A stretch of DNA of 64,000 nucleotides from CAZSXU01 sp964610505 (GTDB lineage: Bacteria > Arandabacterota > Arandabacteria > JAGLYR01), in NCBI GenBank assembly GCA_964610505.1, contig CAZSXU010000018.1, positions 1 through 64,000 of the forward strand, read 5' to 3'. This document shows positions 43,443 through 53,600 of this stretch, one piece after another; the first letter of the stretch is position 1; each line of letters opens with the position of its first letter. The translations under genes and the position numbers were made by a program. The notes below the pieces were generated by a model that saw nothing but the letters and a program-made list of their open reading frames with translations, did no database searches and was not told the DNA's origin.

Positions 43443-43636
43443 AGCCACAGATTTCACAGACGCTCGGTTGCCCTTCAGCCGATCGGGCCTTGCGCTGCGG
43501 GAAGCACTCGGCGTCACTTGGCCACAGCGTGAAGGGGGGAATGTGCTTGTTGAGGCGAGTGGTGCCCCGCGGCGTTGAAAAACCCCACGCTGTGGCCGTC
43601 GTTCCGGCAAGCGCTCCCCTCAGCCGGCCCCCTCGG
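43443..43636. repeat. CACAGATT unit plus a diverged copy of the 197-bp repeat
   Basis: CCACAGATTTCACAGA at 43444-43459 is followed at 43485-43636 by a recognisable relative of the array unit at 33761-34390: shared segments include GGGCCTTGCGC.GCGGGAAGC, CTCGGCGTCA, GCGTTGAAA and GTCGTTCCGGC.AGCGCTCCC. This fills the roughly 300 bases between larB and larC. Confidence 0.7.
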
Positions 43637-43700
43637 CAGCGGATGAGACCGGTTTGAGTTTCTCCGTACCCGTATGGTTCTCTCTCTGGAGTTGAATTCA

Positions 43701-44468
43701 TCACCTCGTCACCCGGTCGCCTTGCTGCGCATTGATCAGGCTCGCCACGTATCCCGCGCCGAACCCGTTATCGATGTTCACCACGACCACGCCCGGCGCG
43801 CAACTGTTGAGCATGGTCAGGAGAGCCGAAAGACCGTTGAAGCTCGCGCCGTACCCGACGCTGGTGGGAACGGCGACGACGGGACGGTCCACCAGCCCGC
43901 CGACGATACTGGCGAGCGCGCCCTCCATTCCTGCGACGGTGACGATCACGTTCGCCTTCTGAAGCCGGCTCCCGTGATCCAGCAGGCGGTGAATCCCGGC
44001 CACCCCCACGTCGTAGAGACGCTCGATTTCGTTCCCCATGGTCTCGGCGGTCACGGCGGCTTCTTCGGCGACGGGAAGGTCCGACGTGCCGGCGCTCACA
44101 ACCAGGATCCGGGCATCGGTCTTCTTCGGCCTGGGGGGGCCGACCACCACAATCCGGGCCGTTTCGTGATAGACGGCGCCGGTGCGGACTTCGCGAATCA
44201 CCTCGTAGGTCCGGGGCGTCGCGCGCGTGGCCATGAGGGTCTCGCCTTCTCTCGGCGACTTCCCGGCGATGGCTCGAAGCTGGTCCTCGGTTTTCCCCTC
44301 GCAGAAGATCACTTCCGGAAACCCGGTTCGAAGCGAGCGGTGGGTATCGATCTTGGCGAACCCGAGATCCTCATAGGGAAGCGATCGGAGCATCTCCAGG
44401 GCCTCGTCGATGGCGACATGGCCCGTCCGGACCTCTTCGAGCAGTCTACGAATCCGTTCCCTGTCCAA
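43701..44468 (-). CDS. larB: LarB, nicotinate adenine dinucleotide carboxylase/hydrolase
   Basis: This 255-residue member of the LarB family (related to PurE) has DHGSRLQKANVIVTVAGMEG and VAVPTSVGYGASFNGLSALL, the PurE-like carboxylase core, preceded by a helical N-terminal region. LarB carboxylates nicotinic acid adenine dinucleotide and releases AMP, the first step to the nickel-pincer cofactor of lactate racemase. It starts at a TTG three bases after the larE stop, with AAAGG 7 bases upstream, so it is translated together with larE. No larA gene is in the window. Confidence 0.95.
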   Translation of the reverse strand: MDRERIRRLLEEVRTGHVAIDEALEMLRSLPYEDLGFAKIDTHRSLRTGFPEVIFCEGKTEDQLRAIAGKSPREGETLMATRATPRTYEVIREVRTGAVYHETARIVVVGPPRPKKTDARILVVSAGTSDLPVAEEAAVTAETMGNEIERLYDVGVAGIHRLLDHGSRLQKANVIVTVAGMEGALASIVGGLVDRPVVAVPTSVGYGASFNGLSALLTMLNSCAPGVVVVNIDNGFGAGYVASLINAQQGDRVTR

Positions 44469-44471
44469 AGG

Positions 44472-45281
44472 TCAACCTTTCTTCCTGAGGGATTCATCCA
44501 TACTGCCGCTCCGGAAACCCTCCAAATCCAGACACACGTAAAGGAAGCCGAGGTTTCGAAGTCCGGCGGCGATCGTTTCGCGGTTCGAGTTCTCAAGAAG
44601 CCTGTCCGTCTCCCTCCCGGGGACTTCGATTCTGGCGACGTCGCCGTGATCTCGGACCCGGAGTTCATTGATTCCCAGACCGGCCAGGAATTGCTCTGCG
44701 CGCTCGATTCGGGCCAACCGGTCCTCCGTGATTGCGGTGCCGTAGGGGAATCTCGTGACAAGGCAGGGGGACGGGGGCTTGTTCCATGTGGGGAGCCCCA
44801 TCTCCCGGGAGCGCGCGCGGACGGCCTCCTTCGTGAAACCGGCTTCCCGAAGAGGACTGCGAACGCCCAGCTCGGCAACCGCCCTCAAACCCGGCCGGTA
44901 GGCGTCGGCATCCTCGCAAATGGACCCGTCCGCCACGTGGTTGAGGCCGCGCTCTTCGGCTACCGAGAGGAGATCGGAGAACACCTTCTTCTTGCAGAGA
45001 TAGCAGCGGTCGGGGGGGTTGGAAGCGAATCCCGGGATCATCAGCTCGGAGGTCTCGACGAGGAGATGCCGGACGCCCATCCGGCGGGCGAGAGCTCGAG
45101 CGTCGTCGGATTCCCTTCGGGGCCGGATGGGCGAGGTGGCCGTGACGGCCAGAACCTCGTTTCCCAGAACCTCGGCCGCCACGGCGAGAAGAAACGTGCT
45201 GTCGACGCCGCCCGAATAGGCGACAAGAACGCTTTCCATCTCGGACAAGAGGGTCCTCAGTTTTCCGGTTTTCGAAGACAT
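44472..45281 (-). CDS. larE: LarE, sulfur transferase for the lactate racemase cofactor
   Basis: This 269-residue PP-loop ATPase has the SGGVDSTF loop (residues 23-30), a CYLC motif (93-96, in PPDRCYLCKKKVFSDL) and Cys173 in PPSPCLVTRFPYGTAI. Cys173 lies where, as I recall, L. plantarum LarE has its sacrificial sulfur-donating Cys. The extra Cys pair could instead belong to a cluster-dependent form; I cannot decide. LarE converts the two carboxylates of the LarB product to thiocarboxylates. It is the first gene of larE-larB-larC; the 247 bases upstream contain no gene. Confidence 0.94.
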   Translation of the reverse strand: MSSKTGKLRTLLSEMESVLVAYSGGVDSTFLLAVAAEVLGNEVLAVTATSPIRPRRESDDARALARRMGVRHLLVETSELMIPGFASNPPDRCYLCKKKVFSDLLSVAEERGLNHVADGSICEDADAYRPGLRAVAELGVRSPLREAGFTKEAVRARSREMGLPTWNKPPSPCLVTRFPYGTAITEDRLARIERAEQFLAGLGINELRVRDHGDVARIEVPGRETDRLLENSNRETIAAGLRNLGFLYVCLDLEGFRSGSMDESLRKKG

Positions 45282-45528
45282 CTTTCACCGCTTCGTCGGG
45301 CGATCCGTGCGAACTGGGTTCCCCGTAAGGCTGTCGACACATCCGTTTGCTCAAGGACAGTTTACACGCAAAAGCCGGATGTCGCAAACAAGAGTGGTCG
45401 CAGACATCGAAAAAGACGGCTGCGGGCGGGATCGTGCCGTCCTATCCGCGGAATCCGTACCCTTCGGCGGGCTGCTGCCGGACGTGCCCGGCGGCCGCAG
45501 AGGACGGGGGGAACTGTGGCTGCACCTC

Positions 45529-47472
45529 TCACTTGAGCAGCAACATCTTCCGGGTCAAGGCCCGGCCGTCCGCTTCCAGGCGCGAGAGATAGATGCCCGA
45601 GCCGACGGGGATTCCCCGATCATCGGTCCCGTCCCATACGATGAAGTGCGTGCCGCGCTCCATCTCTTGACGGACAAGAGTCCGAACGCAGCGTCCGTGC
45701 ACATCGAAGACGTGGAGAGCGACAAACGCATCCCGCTCGACCGAGAATCGGATTTCGGTGGAGGGATTGAAGGGATTTGGGCGATTCCAGAGCATGGACT
45801 TGACGGGTACCCCGCTCGACGCCACGACGGCGGTGGGATCGAAGTACGTGCAGGTGTCGGGGGTGGAGTAGTCGCTCTCGTTGTTGAGGTTGTCCACGGC
45901 CGTCACCCAGTACGTGTAGGTCGTTCCGTGCTCGACGTCGACGTCGGCATAGGCGGTATCCGGCGCGTCGATCGAATCCAGGAACGACGGCGTCGCGCGA
46001 TCGGTGCCCCGGTACAGGGCATAGTAGTCCAGGTCGGCGTCGGCGCTCGGCCGCCAGCACACATCGATCTGCCCTTCGCCGGAAACTGCTACAAGACTCG
46101 CGGGGATCTGTGGGGCGAAGTAGTCGCCGTTGGGAATGAGCGTGGGGTCGCCGATGAGAACCATCCCGTACCACCAGCGGGGAGCGTACTCGGCGTATGC
46201 CGCGTGCGACGCGTTGAACCAGTTCACGAAGGCCGGGCCGAAAGCGTTTGGCTCGGCAAGGACGGAATAGAAATCCTCATCGTTCCACATCCCACCCGTT
46301 TTAGCCGATCCCCACGAAACGAGTCCGGCGTCCTGGTTGAACGCGGCCGTGCCTCCGACGTAGCTCGCGTACCCTCCGTATTCGGCCGTGTAGTCACATC
46401 CCGAGCACACGAACATGGAGTAGAAGAGGGCCGGTGGATCGATCGCCCGGTAGTTGCTGGTCGTCACCCATCCGAAGGTGTTCCGGTAGTCCTCGTAGAA
46501 GCCATGGCCCCCGGGATAGCCGTGCGATCGAAGGAAGGCCATCTGGTAGTTGAGCGGGAGATGATTCGTCTTGTAGTCCGAAGCCGTCGCGTCGTTTCCC
46601 GGATTGCTGTCGAGATCGAACACGCTGGTCACATTGCCGGTACCGTAGACCTGCCTCATGCACCACGCGTCGCCGTGGTAGTCCCCGACCATGTTTCCCC
46701 AGTCGTCGTCGACGTAAATCAATCCCTGTGCCGGATCCGCCTGTGCCGGCATCGTGCCCGTCCGGTACGAATGGTTCTTGAGGAAGTAGTTGTTGAGTAC
46801 GTCTTCGGGATCCCCGAGCTGGGGCAGAGTGTCGACGCGCATCCGCCCGGCCCAGATCTCGATCTCGTCGGCCGGATCGTCCCAGACATCGTATTTCCCG
46901 TTGCCCGCGCCGACCGTCCCGCCGGCGCCGTTGTCGTACCAGTCGCCGTCCATGTCCATGAAGAAGAGATCGCAGGGGAAATCCTCGTACTCCGCCGGGT
47001 CGCCCCCGGCACCGTCCCAGTCCTGCATGAGCTCGTAGATGATGTAGGGGACGTTTCCGACGAACACCACACCCACCAGGCCCTCGGGGGCACCATACAG
47101 TCCAATGAGATACGTGCGGAGATCCTCGGGCGTGCCGCCGTCCACCAGTGAGGTAATCGAACCATAGCCCTTGCTTGCGAGGTCTGTCTGGTACTCTGTG
47201 AGGGAACTCCCAATATCGCCGTAGAGGGCGTTCTCGACGATGATGGCTACGCGGCCCTGCTCGGCCCGGCCCGGTGTCCACGTGGGACCGACGGCATTCA
47301 TCTCCTCAACGATGAACGGCCCGGTGGATGGCCAGACCTCGTGTGGAAGTCTCTCGATCCCGGGAGGCGCCGTCCATCGAGTGGGAAGGGGTTCCGGGTG
47401 GCTCGCGGGCGCGGATGCCGCAAGCAGTGTCCCCATCGCAATAGTGACGAGCATCATTCCAAACCGGCGCAT
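45529..47472 (-). CDS. Secreted gingipain-like (C25-type) protein with FlgD-like sorting domain
   Basis: ATG 47472, with GGGGGAG three bases upstream, begins a signal peptide and a 647-residue protein. The N-terminal two thirds resemble the C25 caspase/gingipain fold: strands such as GRVAIIVENALYG and VGVVFVGNVPYI, a His in FLRSHGYPGGHG and a Cys in FVCSGCDYT, at the spacing expected of the catalytic His and Cys. A fibronectin type III-like domain follows (about 465-560). The C-terminus is a sorting-type domain (NRPNPFNPSTEIRFSV ... RKMLLLK). It is likely exported to the surface as a peptidase. Catalytic assignment is by pattern. Confidence 0.8.
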   Translation of the reverse strand: MRRFGMMLVTIAMGTLLAASAPASHPEPLPTRWTAPPGIERLPHEVWPSTGPFIVEEMNAVGPTWTPGRAEQGRVAIIVENALYGDIGSSLTEYQTDLASKGYGSITSLVDGGTPEDLRTYLIGLYGAPEGLVGVVFVGNVPYIIYELMQDWDGAGGDPAEYEDFPCDLFFMDMDGDWYDNGAGGTVGAGNGKYDVWDDPADEIEIWAGRMRVDTLPQLGDPEDVLNNYFLKNHSYRTGTMPAQADPAQGLIYVDDDWGNMVGDYHGDAWCMRQVYGTGNVTSVFDLDSNPGNDATASDYKTNHLPLNYQMAFLRSHGYPGGHGFYEDYRNTFGWVTTSNYRAIDPPALFYSMFVCSGCDYTAEYGGYASYVGGTAAFNQDAGLVSWGSAKTGGMWNDEDFYSVLAEPNAFGPAFVNWFNASHAAYAEYAPRWWYGMVLIGDPTLIPNGDYFAPQIPASLVAVSGEGQIDVCWRPSADADLDYYALYRGTDRATPSFLDSIDAPDTAYADVDVEHGTTYTYWVTAVDNLNNESDYSTPDTCTYFDPTAVVASSGVPVKSMLWNRPNPFNPSTEIRFSVERDAFVALHVFDVHGRCVRTLVRQEMERGTHFIVWDGTDDRGIPVGSGIYLSRLEADGRALTRKMLLLK

Positions 47473-47587
47473 GGTCTCCCCCATTCGATGTTGGCTCCCG
47501 TCGATCATTCACAGACAATTGTATTCTATCACGTGTGTAACTCGCTGTCAAGTAAGGAGATCAACAGAGATTCGGGGAGATCAAAAC

Positions 47588-47621
47588 CGCCCGGATGCCC
47601 ACGGTCCGTGACATCCGGGCG
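47588..47621 (-). terminator. Rho-independent terminator after the old-yellow-enzyme gene
   Basis: CGCCCGGATG (47588-47597) pairs perfectly with CATCCGGGCG (47612-47621), and ACGG/CCGT inside the loop can extend the stem. On the minus strand the hairpin is followed by GGTTTTGA, and it lies 35 bases past the stop of the gene ending at 47656. Confidence 0.65.
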
Positions 47622-47655
47622 AACGGCGGCAGGCAGACGGTTGGTCCTTCCGAAG

Positions 47656-48765
47656 CTACACCTCCAGCATCTTCTTTTTCTGCGCGCAGTAGAGTCCGCC
47701 CTCGGTGAGGGTCTTGAAGCAACGGTTGCAGGAGATACAGGAGGCGTTGGAGCGAATTCCGGTTCTCCAGTTATTGGGAAGATCAGGTTCGCGAATGAGC
47801 GGACGGGCCATGGCAAAAAAGTCAACCACGTCCTCGTCCATGATCTCCAGGATTCGGTCCATGGAACGGACGCCCCCCACGAGGATGAGGGGACACTTGA
47901 CGACGCTCCGGATCTCACGAGCGTCGTCAAGGGCATAGGCCTCTCTCCCGGGATGGTTGATCCGGACCCGGGACGGGCTCTGGGTTCCGGAGGCGCCCGT
48001 ACCTCCGCTGACTTCGATGGCGTCGATCCCCATGTCGGACAGCGCCTTGGCCTGGGGAATCGAATCCTCCAGGGTGGAGCCGCCGTCCACGTAATCCTGG
48101 GCGTTGATCTTGACCAGAACCGGATATTCGGGTCCCACGGCCTGGCGGACCTTGCGGTAGACGTCTGTTGTGAAGCGGATCCGGTTTTCCACGGATTCCC
48201 CGTAAGAGTCCTTCCTACGGTTACTGAACGGGGACAGGAACTGGGATAGAAGGTATCCGTGGGCGGCGTGAAGTTGGACGGCGTCGAAACCGGCGTCCTT
48301 TGCTCTTCGCGCGGCGGCCCCAAACTGTCCGATCACGGTCTGGATGTCCTCCTCCGTCATCTCCCTCGGATGGGAATGATACGTGCGATCTTCGACCGCC
48401 GAGGGAGCGATGGGATCTTCACCGCCGATCACGTCGGGCGTCGTCTGCGCCCCGGCGTGCACCAGCTGGGCCGCCACTTTGGTCCCGCCGTTGTGGCACG
48501 CGCGAACCAGCCTTCTCAGACCCAGGATCAAACCGTCGTGATCAATCCCCAGTTGTCTGGGGGCACTCTTCCCGTTGGGAGCCACGTAGCTGTAGCCGAG
48601 GATGACCAGACCGACGCCGCCACGAGCCAGCCGCGTGCAGAAGTCAACCAGCGCGTCGGTAGCCTGGCCGGCATCGGAAGCCAGGCCCTCGGCCGTCGCG
48701 GAGCGTACGAGTCGGTTCCGGAGTCTCATCGATCCGATGGAAGATTCCTCGAAGAGTGCTGTCAT
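47656..48765 (-). CDS. Old yellow enzyme-type NADH:flavin oxidoreductase with C-terminal Fe-S motif
   Basis: This 369-residue FMN-binding TIM barrel of the OYE family shows AAQLVHAGAQ, DAVQLHAAHGYLLSQFLSPF with NRRKDSYG, and VLVKINAQD. The C-terminus has CISCNRC and a later Cys in GLYCAQ, a C-x2-C-x3-C...C set as in the 2,4-dienoyl-CoA reductase/TMADH branch, but the FAD/NAD domain of those larger enzymes is absent. It probably reduces an activated C=C bond with electrons passed through the cluster. ATG 48765 is chosen over the adjacent GTG for better spacing from GGGGAGG. Confidence 0.87.
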   Translation of the reverse strand: MTALFEESSIGSMRLRNRLVRSATAEGLASDAGQATDALVDFCTRLARGGVGLVILGYSYVAPNGKSAPRQLGIDHDGLILGLRRLVRACHNGGTKVAAQLVHAGAQTTPDVIGGEDPIAPSAVEDRTYHSHPREMTEEDIQTVIGQFGAAARRAKDAGFDAVQLHAAHGYLLSQFLSPFSNRRKDSYGESVENRIRFTTDVYRKVRQAVGPEYPVLVKINAQDYVDGGSTLEDSIPQAKALSDMGIDAIEVSGGTGASGTQSPSRVRINHPGREAYALDDAREIRSVVKCPLILVGGVRSMDRILEIMDEDVVDFFAMARPLIREPDLPNNWRTGIRSNASCISCNRCFKTLTEGGLYCAQKKKMLEV

Positions 48766-49048
48766 CACATCCTCCCCGTGACCGCGGAGGTCACCCGAGG
48801 CCGAAGTGCCAAGCCGTCAGCGGAAGTTGTCCCTTTGCCTCGCCCAGAACACCAGTGTAGCGCAAACCACCGGGTTCGTTCAAGGCTTCCGTTGTCTTCC
48901 GATGCTGGGATGATCGAATCTCAGTAACTTTGATCTTGTTCCCGGGACCCTCTCCATTGTAGATTCGCAGTTGGGCGTGTCCCTCGCCCGACTCCATCGG
49001 ACGAAAAGGGAGCGGCCGGTGTGTGGTTGCTCCGAGGGGTCCGACGCC

Positions 49049-49774
49049 ATGGTTTCCTCCGATGCTTCAATCCCCAAGTGGCCGCTCAGACTGGCGGAGC
49101 TCGCCGGGGAAATCCAATCTCCGCCCAGCCTGGCAACCCTGGATGCGGCACGTGCAGAGGCATGGGAACTCCTTAACTTCTCTATATCTAAATACTTGCG
49201 AATTCACAGCACGCGTCTGGGGGCGGTTTCCCGAGAGGATTTCGAAGACATTGCCGCAGAGAAATCGTTAGATCTCCTCCGTAAGGTCGAATCAGGAGCG
49301 TGGGATCTTTCCCATCGACCCGCCGCGGATATTCGGGGTTTCCTCTCGAAGGTGGCCAGGAACGGTCTGGTGGATGCGCTTCGAGAGGCGGGCCGGCGGG
49401 TGGAACCCGCCGACGAAGATCGGCCGGAATGGGAGATCGGTGTAACGGGTGAGGAGATCACCATGAGTGCGACAGAGGCTCCAGACATCCGGGTTGAACA
49501 GAAGGAATTCGCCGGTGCCCTTCGCCGTTGTGCCGAGAACCTGAATCCCAGATCGCGGCTCGTCTGGTTCTTCCGGGTGTTCCTCAGCCTGTCGAGTAAG
49601 GAGATCGCCGCGCATCCGGAAGTCCGTCTCAAGGTGACGCACGTGGATGTTCTTCTTCAGAGAGCTCGGGAGGGCATTCGCGAATGCATGAAAACACGGG
49701 GGTTCGACCCCCAGGATATGCCGCCCGGCGTGTTCGTGGAGCTGTGGGCGGCGTTTCGATCGAGTACTCTCTGA
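49049..49774 (+). CDS. ECF-type RNA polymerase sigma factor
   Basis: This 241-residue protein has a region 2-like segment (SREDFEDIAAEKSLDLLRKV, ADIRGFLSKVARNGLVDALR, where ARNGLVDALR corresponds to the -10-binding helix) and a weaker region 4-like segment (RLVWFFRVFLSLSSKEIAAH). The GAGGGG site 9 bases upstream sets ATG 49049; a TTG at 48971 is possible but has no site. Directly downstream (18 bases) is a zinc-finger anti-sigma-like gene, the usual partner. It probably controls this cluster, including the TPR-CHAT gene. Confidence 0.78.
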   Translation: MVSSDASIPKWPLRLAELAGEIQSPPSLATLDAARAEAWELLNFSISKYLRIHSTRLGAVSREDFEDIAAEKSLDLLRKVESGAWDLSHRPAADIRGFLSKVARNGLVDALREAGRRVEPADEDRPEWEIGVTGEEITMSATEAPDIRVEQKEFAGALRRCAENLNPRSRLVWFFRVFLSLSSKEIAAHPEVRLKVTHVDVLLQRAREGIRECMKTRGFDPQDMPPGVFVELWAAFRSSTL

Positions 49775-49792
49775 GAACATCGGAGTGGCGAG

Positions 49793-50638
49793 ATGAAGGA
49801 TCCATCGAACAGTGGAGCTCGGCAGGTTCCTCACGTGAGCGATGACACGCTCCTGGATCTGCTCCACCATCTGCTCTCGGAGTCGGAGGCCGGCCAGGTC
49901 CTGACCCATCTGGCGGCCTGTCCGGGGTGCGAGGATCGGTTCCGGGAGAGGGTGGCGGAGCAAGAACGGCTTCGGGCCACCCGCGTTCTTCGGGTGGCGC
50001 CGGGTGGAGGTCTGGTGATCGAACGGCCGACGCCGGAGATCCCGGGCCAGGTGGAAGCCGGTGGCGGGATGTGGAATGCTCTGGGCCGGCGATGGGCCGG
50101 GTTCGTCGAAGGGTTTCGACGGCCTCAGTACCGGTGGGCGGGAGGCCTGGTGGTTGCAGTCGCGGTCCTGTTGCTGGTTCTGGTACCCCGTTTTGGGGGG
50201 CTGTCGGGAGGCGACGGACTGGTCTGGCTTCCCAACTCCTTTGACGACGCGCGATACCGCTCGTCGTCCCCCGGCGTCTTGGACGGCGATCTGGCCTCTG
50301 GGCTGGAAGCCTACGCGAACCGGGACATCGATCGGGCCATCCGCTTCCTCGGCCGGGCGGAGGCTTCCGGTGCTCTCGAGACGGTTCGTAAGGTCTACCT
50401 GGGCAGTGCTCTTGCATGGAAGGGAGAGTACGAGAGGGCGGCGGATGTCCTGGAGGGGGTTGCCTCACGGGCGCTCCCGGATCCGTGGGGCCGCGAAGCC
50501 TGGTGGACACTGTATGTTGCTCTCAAGAAATCGGGCCGGACGGCCGAGGCCGACTCGCTGTTGTCCGTGCTGGCGGCCGAGCCGGGAGACATCGGGGACC
50601 GGGCCTTGAGCGAAGGTCGGGACGCGGACACGGAGTAG
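49793..50638 (+). CDS. Zinc-finger anti-sigma factor with membrane helix and TPR-like tail
   Basis: This 281-residue protein has an N-terminal zinc-finger anti-sigma motif (H39-x3-C43-x2-C46, in HLAACPGCEDRF), one membrane helix (about 122-142, WAGGLVVAVAVLLLVLV) and an extracytoplasmic helical part with TPR-like repeats (ASGLEAYANRDIDRAIRFLG, GSALAWKGEYERAADVLEG). It should hold the neighbouring sigma factor inactive at the membrane, with its outer TPR-like part as a signal or partner receiver. It lies between the sigma and CHAT genes, all in the same direction with short gaps. Confidence 0.85.
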   Translation: MKDPSNSGARQVPHVSDDTLLDLLHHLLSESEAGQVLTHLAACPGCEDRFRERVAEQERLRATRVLRVAPGGGLVIERPTPEIPGQVEAGGGMWNALGRRWAGFVEGFRRPQYRWAGGLVVAVAVLLLVLVPRFGGLSGGDGLVWLPNSFDDARYRSSSPGVLDGDLASGLEAYANRDIDRAIRFLGRAEASGALETVRKVYLGSALAWKGEYERAADVLEGVASRALPDPWGREAWWTLYVALKKSGRTAEADSLLSVLAAEPGDIGDRALSEGRDADTE

Positions 50639-50671
50639 GATTCGCTGCAATGCCGCCGCTCGAGAGCGCGT

Positions 50672-53600
50672 ATGACGGGCGGCTCCCTTTCCCCACAGGT
50701 TCAGAACATGGATCCAAGGGCGATGTCGTATTCTCGTGTTGTTCCTGCAGGGCTGGGTGGGGCAAGAGCGCCGCATTCGGGCCTTGTCGTCCTGGCGTGT
50801 GCCTGGGCCGCCGTCCTCTTCTTCCCGAGCATCGGGTTCTCGGACGAGACGGGGAATGCGGAGGCCGATTCGCTGTGCCGTCGCATCGAGACATTGCGAT
50901 GCGAGGGCCGCTATGGGGCGGCCGTGGAGCTCGCGCAGGACCTTGTCAGGATCCGTACGGAGGGAACGGAGCGGCCCTGGCAGAGAGAGGATGCCGAGAG
51001 GCTCGTCACGACGCTTGAGTATGTCTCGGGACTTGCGTTTGACCGCCAACAGACACTGGCGCGGGCGGACTGCCTGGATTCCGACGTTCACCGTTTCGTT
51101 GCCAAGAGAGAGTACGAGGACTGTGAAGACCTCGTCCGCCGGCAGCTGGACATCCGCCGGCGCCTGCTGGGACCCGATCATCCGGAGGTCGCGGCCAGTC
51201 TCAACGTGCTGGGTGTGGTGCTCCGGGAGACGGGCGAATACGGGGAAGCCGAAACCGTGTTGCGCCGGGCCCTTGACCTGCGGCGCCGAGTCTTCGGCCC
51301 GCGCCATCCGGACGTGGCCGAAAGCCTGAACGACCTTGGGACGGTGCTCTGGAAGCAGGGAGACGTGGCCGGTGCGGAGCCCCTCATTCGGAAGGCGCTG
51401 GCGATGCGTCGCGATCTTCTTGGCCCGGAAGACGACAAGGTCGCCAAGAGTCTCAACAACCTGGCGATTCTCTACTACAGCAGGGGCGATTTCGCCAGAG
51501 CGGCGCCCCTCTATCGCGAAGCGCTCGCCGTCCACCGAAGGACCCTGGGGGCGGACAATCCGGAAACCGCAGCCCTCATGAACAATCTGGCCATTCTGCT
51601 CTCTCGCCAGGGAAATTACGCGGAGGCGGAGGATCTCTTTCTCGAGGTGCTGGAAACCCGCCGCAGACTCCTCGGGCCCGAGCATCTGGAGATTGCCCGG
51701 AGCCTGGGTACGCTGGCCCACACCCACTCGGGGATGGAGGAATACGAGGCTGCCGAAGATCTCCTTCGCGAGGCCCTGGCCCTCAGGAAGAAGCTGCTGG
51801 GGGATGAGCATCTGGAAATCTCGATGAACCTCATCAACTTGGCATCGGTCCTGAAGGCGGAGGAGAAATACGGGGAAGCCGAGCCCCTCTGTTCCGACGG
51901 GCTGGCGATGGCCCAAAGGGCCCTGGGTGAGACACACCCCCTGGTGATTCAGGGACGGTGTCTTCACTCGTTGATCCTGATGGGTGTGGAGCGAAGGGAA
52001 GATGCGGAGATCCAGCTTCGGGAAACGCTGGAACTCTGCCGAACACGTTTTGGGAACCGGCATCCTCAAACTGGCGAAGCGCTTCGCGAGTTGGGGGTGT
52101 GCCTGCTCGAGCAGGGCCGTCCCGACGAGGCGCGGGCCTTCCTAGAGCAGGCGGCCACGGTGTTTGATGACGCGCGGCTTCGCGCCGGGGGAGGTTTTGA
52201 ACGGGCCACGTTCCAGACGTCGCCCTACCGGCATCTGGCGGAGGCGTGTCTCGAACTGAAACGGGACACCGACGCGTGGCCGGCCGCAGAAAGATCCCTG
52301 GGCCGCGCGCTGGCCGACCTCCTGATGGTCTCCGAGCAGCCTGCGGCGAGCGAGGTGTTCACCCTTGAGCGAATTCAACGGTCCATGGATCCGGAAACGG
52401 CATTGATCGGGTGGCTCTGGGTGGAAATGACCGGTGTTGAGCCCGATGCGTGGGGGTATGTGATTCGCGACTCGGGCCCCGTTCGGTGGGTTCACCTGGC
52501 CGTGTCCGGCCCGGAGGACGCTTCCACGGACGGAGGGGCCGGTGACTTCCAGGAAGCGCTTGCGCTGGCCGGTTCGTGGCCCTTCCGTGTTGTCTCCACC
52601 GAGAGGATCTGTGCGGACGCCCGGCGTCTCTGGTCGCAGTGGGTGGCCCCCATGGAGCTTCATCTTGAGGGCGCCCGGAACGTCGTTGTCATTCCCTCGG
52701 GGCCGATGCTGGGCATCCCGATCGAGGCGCTCGTGGATGGGGACGGGACATATCTCGGCGAGCGGTACGCTGTTTCGTACGCGCCTTCGGCGACGATTCG
52801 TACCTGGCTTCAGGAGCAGGCCGCCGGGCGCGGGCGTCCGTCGAGCCGCAGCGCACTCCTCGTGGGAGATCCCCCCTTTGCGGAGGATCATCTCGCGGCC
52901 ATGATGCGCGAGAAGGAGTGGGGGAATCCTCCTGCGGGATTGAAGTGGACGCCGGTCGGGTCGTTCGTTTCCGCGAGCGTGCTTCGCAGCGCGGCGGCCG
53001 GAGACGAGTACGCGCTCGCCCGGCTGCCGCGGCTTCCCTGGACGCGAGTGGAGCTGGAAAGAGTTTCAGCGGCCGTGCCGGGTTCGGTTACCCTGCTCGG
53101 ACCGGATGCCTCGGAACAGGAATTCGTGAACCTGGCCCGGTCCGGAACCCTCGAGCGCTTTGACACCATCCATTTGGCCACGCACGCGCTGGTGGACGAT
53201 GAGAGACCCCAACATTCCGCCCTTGTGCTTTCCAGGGTGAATCTGCCGGATGCCGTTGAGTCCACAGTCGCGGGCGAGAGGATCTTCGACGGACTTCTCT
53301 CGGCGGAGGAGATCGTGCGGGAGTGCCGATTGGACGCGGATCTGGTGGTGCTCAGCGGATGCCAGACGGCCCTTGGAAGAAAGGCGACGGGAGAGGGGTA
53401 CATCGGCCTGGCCCAGGCTTTCCTGCAGGCCGGCGCCAGGAGCCTCGTCGTCAGTCTGTGGAGGGTGGAAGACGAAGCGACGGCGCTTCTGATGGGTCGC
53501 TTCTACGAGAATCTGACGGGGGCCACGCGGGACGCTCGCGACGGCCCCAGCGGGGAAATGATGGGCAAGGCCCGGGCTCTTCAAGAGGCAAAGGACTGGT

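Noticed and set aside
43674..47151. Two plus-strand frames of over 600 codons opposite larB/larE and the gingipain-like gene
   Set aside because: They are mirror frames of recognised genes and their sequences show no domains.
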